Below the pieces are notes generated by a model. The model did no database searches, was not told the DNA's origin, and saw only the letters and a list, made by a program, of their open reading frames with translations. A stretch of 64,000 nt of DNA from Alphaproteobacteria bacterium (lineage in GTDB: Bacteria; Pseudomonadota; Alphaproteobacteria; Paracaedibacterales; CAIULA01). Where the stretch lies: contig JAIEPD010000001.1 of the NCBI GenBank assembly GCA_019749935.1, forward strand, positions 1 to 64,000, written 5' to 3'. This document shows, piece by piece, positions 58,238-64,000 of this stretch (its first letter is position 1; every line of letters starts with the position of its first letter). The position numbers were made by a program, and so were the translations under genes.

Positions 58238-60615
58238 AACGTTCATATATAATCTTTCTGTTTATCTTTCTTTGCGTAGAAGCGAAAGTTACCTTAGCGG
58301 ATGGCCCCTTACAGGTTGGGTCGGAATCACAAAAAAAGGAAAAAATCTCATATCTTAGCAATTTAAAAGAGCAAAAACTAACAACACAGCAACTCAGTGA
58401 TATGAAAAAAGGCGATATTCCCATCCTTTTCAAAGCTGATGAAATTATTTATCAAGAACACGAAAAGGTCATAATAGCTAAAGGAAATGTTGAGGTAACC
58501 CAATTTGTTTTAAATGTTGGATGGAGAGTTTTACGCAGTGACAGACTGCGTTTCGACCAAAAACAAGATAAAATATTTGTTTATGGAAATGTAAAATTGA
58601 AAGAGCCCTCGGGTGATATTATTTTTACTGAATCTGCTGAATTTACAGGTGATTTTAAAAAGGGAGTTATTGAAACGCTTCGTTTATGGACAAAAGATGA
58701 ATCTCAACTGTCAGCTTTGAACGGATACCGCGAGGATGGAAAAGAAACCCATTTTAAAAAAGCAATATATTCGCCTTGTAAGGTTTGCAGAAAAAATGAT
58801 GGAGGATCAACCTTGCCTCTTTGGCAAATAAAAGCTGAGAAAACAGTACATGATAAAGAGTCACAAACCATCACCTACTATAATGCACGTTTAGAACTTA
58901 AAGGCGTTCCTGTTTTCTACATGCCTTATTTTTCACACCCCGATCCAAAAGTGAAACGAAAATCTGGACTTTTGTTCCCAACGTTTGGTGTTACAAAAGA
59001 TTTAGGAACTCTCGTTAGTCTTCCGGTATATCATGCGATAACGCCTAATCAGGACTTAACAATCACCCCGATTAAAACCACAAAACAAGGTGGGATTATT
59101 ACATCAGATTATCGCCGTCGTTTCCGTGATGGTGAAGCGGCTCTTTCAGGAAGCTATACAAGAACACGCGGACTTCAACCAGCAACAACACCGCAACCAC
59201 TTAATGGTCCTCGTTTGCCAAAACCTGACCGCTGGCACCTTATGAGCAAAGTTAAATACGATATAGATGATGATCGCCGAATGTCTTTAGATTTTAATAG
59301 AGCTAGCGATACAACGTATCTGGGGCGTTATCCTGTTGTAACGCAAAGAGCTCCAAGTTTTATTCAAAATAGAAATTTGACCTCCACTTTAAACTTTGAG
59401 AAATTTCACGGCGATAGTTATCTGGGGGCAAAAGGACTCTTATTTCAGACAGATGCTCCTAAAACAACGCCTCTTGTTCTTCCATCGGCTAGATACCACA
59501 ACCAATACGAGCCGGATAAACTAGGAGGCATCATAAGTACTGATGGGAATCTTCTTTCTTTAACGCGCCAAACACCGGTGCCTGGAAGATTAGCGACTCA
59601 GATGCAAAGGCTTTCAACTGGGATTGGATGGAAATTGCCGTATCAAACTCAAAATGGGCAATTAGTAACGTTTCAAGCAAATGGAAGAGTGGATGCTTAT
59701 TATTTCAGAAGATATCAATTTTCTGCGACCCCTCTTGCAGGCCCCAGAGAGTCGCACCTAGAGCACACAACGGGTCGTATTTTTCCGCAAACGAGCATTG
59801 ATTGGCGTTATCCATTTTTAAAGCAATTATCTCATGCTGATTGGATTTTACAACCCATGGCTATGGTTGCCGCAAGCCCGCCACAACTTATCAACTTACA
59901 TACACCAAACGAAGACTCAACAACTTTTGAATTAGATGATACAACCCTGTTTCTTCCAAATCGTTTTGATGGAATTGATAGGACGGATACAGGATACAGA
60001 ACGGTTTATGGTGCAGAAAATACTTTTAATTTCTCAAGACAAAGAAGTGTGAATGTATTTTTAGGTCAAAGCAGACGTCTTGATCATCGAAAAGTTGTGG
60101 CTCCTGGCCTAGGAGAAGATCAAAATCAATCGGATTATGTGATGCGTCTTAAAGTGAAGCCAATTAAATGGCTAACCACGCGCTACCGCTGCTCGATTAA
60201 CCCGCAAGATAATAGGCCTAGATATTCAGAGCTTGGATTTACAGTTGGTCAAAAAGCATTTCGCCTTGATGCAGGCTATGTCTATTTAAATAAAAAGGCC
60301 ACAGCAAAACAACAAGATATATCTCAAGTTAATTTTCAAGTTAGCTCTCAAGTTGTTGATAATTGGTCATTGTCGCTTGGGCAAATTAGAAATTTAAAAC
60401 ATAACCATGGTGGGAGTTCATTAGCGAACTTTCTCCTTGCAACCTATAAAGACGAATGTTTTCAAGTTGACGCAGGCCTTTATAAAACGTCATATAATGA
60501 CAGAGATATTCACCCAGATTCAGGTTTTCTCATCCAAATTACCTTTAAAAATCTAGGAAATTTCACGCCCTATAATGCACCGAGATACCCTGGTTCACCA
60601 TTAACAGCGTTTTAA
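58234..60615 (+). CDS. lptD: LPS-assembly protein LptD
   Basis: OstA-like N-domain (DEIIYQEHEKVIIAKGNVEVTQ), VPVFYMPYFSHPDPKVKRKSGLLFP; beta-barrel C-terminus. Confidence 0.94.
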   Translation: MKRSYIIFLFIFLCVEAKVTLADGPLQVGSESQKKEKISYLSNLKEQKLTTQQLSDMKKGDIPILFKADEIIYQEHEKVIIAKGNVEVTQFVLNVGWRVLRSDRLRFDQKQDKIFVYGNVKLKEPSGDIIFTESAEFTGDFKKGVIETLRLWTKDESQLSALNGYREDGKETHFKKAIYSPCKVCRKNDGGSTLPLWQIKAEKTVHDKESQTITYYNARLELKGVPVFYMPYFSHPDPKVKRKSGLLFPTFGVTKDLGTLVSLPVYHAITPNQDLTITPIKTTKQGGIITSDYRRRFRDGEAALSGSYTRTRGLQPATTPQPLNGPRLPKPDRWHLMSKVKYDIDDDRRMSLDFNRASDTTYLGRYPVVTQRAPSFIQNRNLTSTLNFEKFHGDSYLGAKGLLFQTDAPKTTPLVLPSARYHNQYEPDKLGGIISTDGNLLSLTRQTPVPGRLATQMQRLSTGIGWKLPYQTQNGQLVTFQANGRVDAYYFRRYQFSATPLAGPRESHLEHTTGRIFPQTSIDWRYPFLKQLSHADWILQPMAMVAASPPQLINLHTPNEDSTTFELDDTTLFLPNRFDGIDRTDTGYRTVYGAENTFNFSRQRSVNVFLGQSRRLDHRKVVAPGLGEDQNQSDYVMRLKVKPIKWLTTRYRCSINPQDNRPRYSELGFTVGQKAFRLDAGYVYLNKKATAKQQDISQVNFQVSSQVVDNWSLSLGQIRNLKHNHGGSSLANFLLATYKDECFQVDAGLYKTSYNDRDIHPDSGFLIQITFKNLGNFTPYNAPRYPGSPLTAF

Positions 60616-60623
60616 AAATACTG

Positions 60624-61256
60624 ATGACAAACTCTTGGATAAATGAATTATTTAGGCGTCTTCACAGTGCCAACCCAAAACCAGAAACTGAGCTTTTATA
60701 TACAAATCCCTACACCCTTTTGGTTGCAGTTGTTTTGTCAGCCCAGACAACGGACAAAGGAGTTAATAAGGCAACAGCTGAGTTATTTAAAATTGCTGAT
60801 AATCCTGAAAAAATGCTTCATCTAGGTGAAGAAAAGCTTTTAGATTACTTAAAGAGCCTTAATCTTTATAAGACAAAATCTAGGAATGTGATCGCATTAT
60901 CTCGCATTCTTTTAGAACATTATAAAGGGCAAGTTCCAAAAGACAGAGAAGCACTTGAAGGTTTGCCAGGGGTTGGCCGAAAAACAGCAAATGTCGTGTT
61001 AAATGTGGCTTTTGGAATTGAGACAATAGCTGTGGATACCCATATATTTAGGGTGGCTAATCGAACGGGGCTTGCTGTTGGAAAAACCCCATTAAATGTT
61101 GAGACGATTTTAGAAAAGGTTGTCCCCAAAGAATTTCGCCTACACGCCCATCACTGGTTAATTTTACATGGCCGATATATATGTGTTGCCAAAAATCCAA
61201 AATGTGAGATTTGTCCGATTTCAGATCTTTGCCAGTATTATAAAAGTAAGACCTAA
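60624..61256 (+). CDS. nth: Endonuclease III
   Basis: LVAVVLSAQTTDKGVN, LPGVGRKTANVVLN, 4Fe-4S CxxxxxxCxxCxxxxxC. Confidence 0.97.
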   Translation: MTNSWINELFRRLHSANPKPETELLYTNPYTLLVAVVLSAQTTDKGVNKATAELFKIADNPEKMLHLGEEKLLDYLKSLNLYKTKSRNVIALSRILLEHYKGQVPKDREALEGLPGVGRKTANVVLNVAFGIETIAVDTHIFRVANRTGLAVGKTPLNVETILEKVVPKEFRLHAHHWLILHGRYICVAKNPKCEICPISDLCQYYKSKT

Positions 61257-62581
61257 TGGATTCACTTACGATTTCATCAACCGAAAAGATAATCGGTATT
61301 TTAGATGTGCCTGGCGATAAATCAATAAGTCACAGGACTCTTATTTTGGGTTCTCTTACAAAGCGTCCTCTCGAAATTTCAAACTTGAATCAAGGCGAAG
61401 ATGTTGCGCATACCAGAAAAGCTCTAGAGGAGCTTGGAGTCTGTATCCAAAATGTGGAAAAGGGACGCGTAAGGTTGGAATGTTTAAAATCATTTACCCC
61501 GCCCAAAGAACTTTTGTACCTAGGAAACTCAGGAACTTCTGCAAGATTATTAATGGGATTGTTGTCGTCTTGTGATTTTGAAACGCATATTTTAGGAGAT
61601 GTTTCGCTTCAAAAACGTCCTATGAAAAGAGTAATGGATCCTTTATCTCTCATGGGAGTTTATTTTGAAGATACGAATGGATGTCTTCCTGTAATTCAAA
61701 AAGGTAGAGCCAAACTTCAACCAATATCTTATAGACTTCCTGTTCCATCTGCTCAGCTTAAATCAGCCCTTTTAATTGCAGCCTTGTCAGTGAATGGAAT
61801 TACGAGAATTATTGAACCTGTTTTATCCAGGGACCATACAGAACTTTTGATGCAATTTTTGGATATGCCATTAAAAATTTACCATGAAAGCCAAGAAAGA
61901 GTTCTGGAAGTTACTGGCTCCTATGTTCCTAATAAGGGAAAGGATTTGTTGTTAGATATTCCTGGCGATCCATCTGCGGCAGCGTTTTGGATCGTCTCAT
62001 CTCTCCTTGTAAAGGACTCTAATTTAAAAATTAATAACGTTTGCTGGAATCCATTTCGAAATGTTTTTATCGATGTTTTAAAAAAGATGGGAGGAAACAT
62101 TCAAATTATTCCCCGAAAATCTCAAATGGGAGAAGAGTGCGCAGATATTATCAGTCAAACAAGCTTATTGCATGGAATTGAAATTTCTGCAGATCTTGCT
62201 CCTTCTTTAATTGATGAATATCCAATTCTAGCTGTTGCAGCAGCTTTTGCAAAAGGACGGTCTGTTTGTAGAGGGCTTAAAGAGTTAAGGTTTAAAGAAT
62301 CAAATCGATTAGAGGCAATGGAGGTTAATTTAAAAGCGTGCGGCGTTAGATGTTACGTAGAAGGTAATGATCTATTCATAGAAGGAGGAGAGTTTGACCC
62401 TATTCAAAATTCGATAGAAATTCACCCCTATCATGATCACAGAATTGCCATGGCATTTAGCATTTTTGCCCTTGCTTATGACCACTCAATCACAATTCAC
62501 CAAACCAAGACGGTTAAAAGCAGTGATGTTAATTTCTATAAGCATTTATTAAGATTCTCAAATCTTAACCCGCATCGTTAG
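61256..62581 (+). CDS. aroA: 3-phosphoshikimate 1-carboxyvinyltransferase (EPSP synthase)
   Basis: VPGDKSISHRTLILGSL, GNSGTSARLLMGLL, LRFKESNRLEAM, DHRIAMAFSI. Confidence 0.96.
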   Translation: MDSLTISSTEKIIGILDVPGDKSISHRTLILGSLTKRPLEISNLNQGEDVAHTRKALEELGVCIQNVEKGRVRLECLKSFTPPKELLYLGNSGTSARLLMGLLSSCDFETHILGDVSLQKRPMKRVMDPLSLMGVYFEDTNGCLPVIQKGRAKLQPISYRLPVPSAQLKSALLIAALSVNGITRIIEPVLSRDHTELLMQFLDMPLKIYHESQERVLEVTGSYVPNKGKDLLLDIPGDPSAAAFWIVSSLLVKDSNLKINNVCWNPFRNVFIDVLKKMGGNIQIIPRKSQMGEECADIISQTSLLHGIEISADLAPSLIDEYPILAVAAAFAKGRSVCRGLKELRFKESNRLEAMEVNLKACGVRCYVEGNDLFIEGGEFDPIQNSIEIHPYHDHRIAMAFSIFALAYDHSITIHQTKTVKSSDVNFYKHLLRFSNLNPHR

Positions 62582-64000
62582 TTCAACAGCGTGTTCTGGG
62601 GGAATATGATAAAATTCTGTTGGATTCATAGAATTTTTTGCCAGCTGAACAAAGATTCTTTCTTTCCATCCTTTAAGTATTTTTCGGCTTGAGCTTATGG
62701 GGAAAACTCGACTGATGAAAAAGTAAAAGTCATTCGGATCAAAATTTGGATTAAGATTACAAAATTTTGAGATTAACTTGAAAACATGGGGCGTTTCTTT
62801 AAAACCATAATAAGCATTAATTTGATAGAATCCGGGGAAAATTTCCTTTGCGCTTAAGCGCTTTGCTGGGCTTACCGTTGGAACGTTTGTCGTTATTATA
62901 GTTAATAAAATAACATGCTCGTGCAAAGTTCCATAATGCTGAAGTCCAATTTTTAATGCCGTTGGGATGCTATCTTGAATAGGTGAGATATAAACCGCAG
63001 TTCCTTTTTGTTTTGTAAAACTCTCTTTTTTCAAAACTGATAAGAATTCATCAAAGGTCATCTCACTTTTCTTAATCTCTTTTTTCAATTCTTGTCTACA
63101 CTTGTACCATGTGTACATGATTCCATATGCGCCAAGTGCAATAAGGAGAGGCAGCCATCCTCCATGAAAAATCTTTGCAAGGTTTATGCTAAAATAAAAA
63201 ACGTCAATAACGAGTATGGGGCTAAAAATAAGTCCTATTTTCCAAGTCTTCCATTCCCAAAAATGCTTGGCAACCATCATAATCAATACGCTTGTCATTA
63301 ACATAATGGTTGAAACAACCAGCCCATAAGCAGCGGCTAAATTACTTGATGTTTTAAAAATCAGCACAAGCAGAATCGTTGAGATCATCAATAAAATATT
63401 AAGAGAAGGGATATAAACCTGACCAATTTGCTTAGCTGAAGTATGGAGAATCCGAAGTCTTGGGAGGTATCCTAATTGCAAAGCTTGCCAACCGATTGAA
63501 AAAATCCCTGAAATAATTGACTGAGACGCAATGATTGTGGCTATTGTTGCAAGAACAATTAAGGGATAAAGCGCCCAAGATGGGGCCAAAAGATAAAATG
63601 GATTCTCAATAGCTGTAGGATTTTTTAAAAGAAGGGCTGCTTGTCCAAAGTAATTAAAAAGTAGACAAGGACAAACAAGGTAAAACCAAGCAATCTGGAT
63701 CGGTTTTTTTCCAAAATGTCCAAGATCAGCATACATAGCTTCAGCGCCCGTTAGGGCTAAGACAGTTGTACCCAAAATTAGCAAAGATGGAAATCCATTG
63801 CTTATAAGAAAATACACACCATATAAAGGGTTTAAGGCCTTTAGGATGCTAGGAGTGTGGAGAATTTGAATGAATCCCAAAACTCCAATAACCATAAACC
63901 AAACTATCATAATAGGACCAAACCAAATGCCAATTTTAGCGGTTCCATGTTTTTGAGCTAAAAAGAGGCAAATAAGAATCGCAATTGCTAATGGCAGAAT
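62558..64000 (-). CDS. kup: Potassium transporter Kup (5' end outside the window)
   Basis: GVYFLISNGFPSLLILGTTVLALTGAEAMYADLGHFG; frame remains open to the window end (ILPLAIAILICLFLAQKHGTAKIGIWFGPIMIVW). Confidence 0.94.
   Translation of the reverse strand: MLPLAIAILICLFLAQKHGTAKIGIWFGPIMIVWFMVIGVLGFIQILHTPSILKALNPLYGVYFLISNGFPSLLILGTTVLALTGAEAMYADLGHFGKKPIQIAWFYLVCPCLLFNYFGQAALLLKNPTAIENPFYLLAPSWALYPLIVLATIATIIASQSIISGIFSIGWQALQLGYLPRLRILHTSAKQIGQVYIPSLNILLMISTILLVLIFKTSSNLAAAYGLVVSTIMLMTSVLIMMVAKHFWEWKTWKIGLIFSPILVIDVFYFSINLAKIFHGGWLPLLIALGAYGIMYTWYKCRQELKKEIKKSEMTFDEFLSVLKKESFTKQKGTAVYISPIQDSIPTALKIGLQHYGTLHEHVILLTIITTNVPTVSPAKRLSAKEIFPGFYQINAYYGFKETPHVFKLISKFCNLNPNFDPNDFYFFISRVFPISSSRKILKGWKERIFVQLAKNSMNPTEFYHIPPEHAVELTMRVKI

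Noticed and set aside
1-64000. CRISPR arrays, tRNA or rRNA genes
   Set aside because: Scanned intergenic regions; no regularly spaced repeats, no convincing cloverleaf with CCA-type ends, and no rRNA-like segments noticed. A tRNAscan/Infernal run would be decisive.

Overview
This is an AT-rich, gene-dense bacterial chromosomal window. Protein content (Rickettsia-like long Icd, alphaproteobacterial-type GyrA insertion, LptFGD, PotFGHI, PHB enzymes, alpha-2-macroglobulin/PbpC pair) suggests an alphaproteobacterium, possibly Rickettsiales/Holosporales-like; that placement is inference. Most of the window is housekeeping: HU, gyrA, Xaa-Pro aminopeptidase, bdhA, potFGHI, icd, sdhB, pbpC/A2M, nadE, a surface-polysaccharide locus (36.5-45.8 kb), mutL, phaZ, PBP1A, rsmA, surA, lptF/G/D, nth, aroA, and a kup truncated by the window edge. 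Accessory material includes an IS1595-type element whose transposase lacks a start codon, a stand-alone InsA-like zinc-ribbon/HTH ORF, a LuxR-type regulator without luxI, and several orphan exported proteins. The most unusual signals I found by reading the sequence are: (i) a 54-bp, ~89% identical duplicate of the 3' end of icd about 585 bp downstream, bracketing a cargo ORF and a 41-bp palindrome, which resembles the scar of an element integrated at icd; (ii) a ~103-nt, relatively GC-rich inverted-repeat island at 10268-10370, a candidate structured RNA or dispersed repeat; (iii) a serine-hydrolase coding frame with intact catalytic motifs but no start codon, beginning immediately after the rsmA stop in the same frame; (iv) a frameshifted Cys-rich secreted-protein gene at 24.1-24.5 kb. 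I found no convincing tRNA, rRNA or CRISPR array, and no clearly novel multi-gene defence system.
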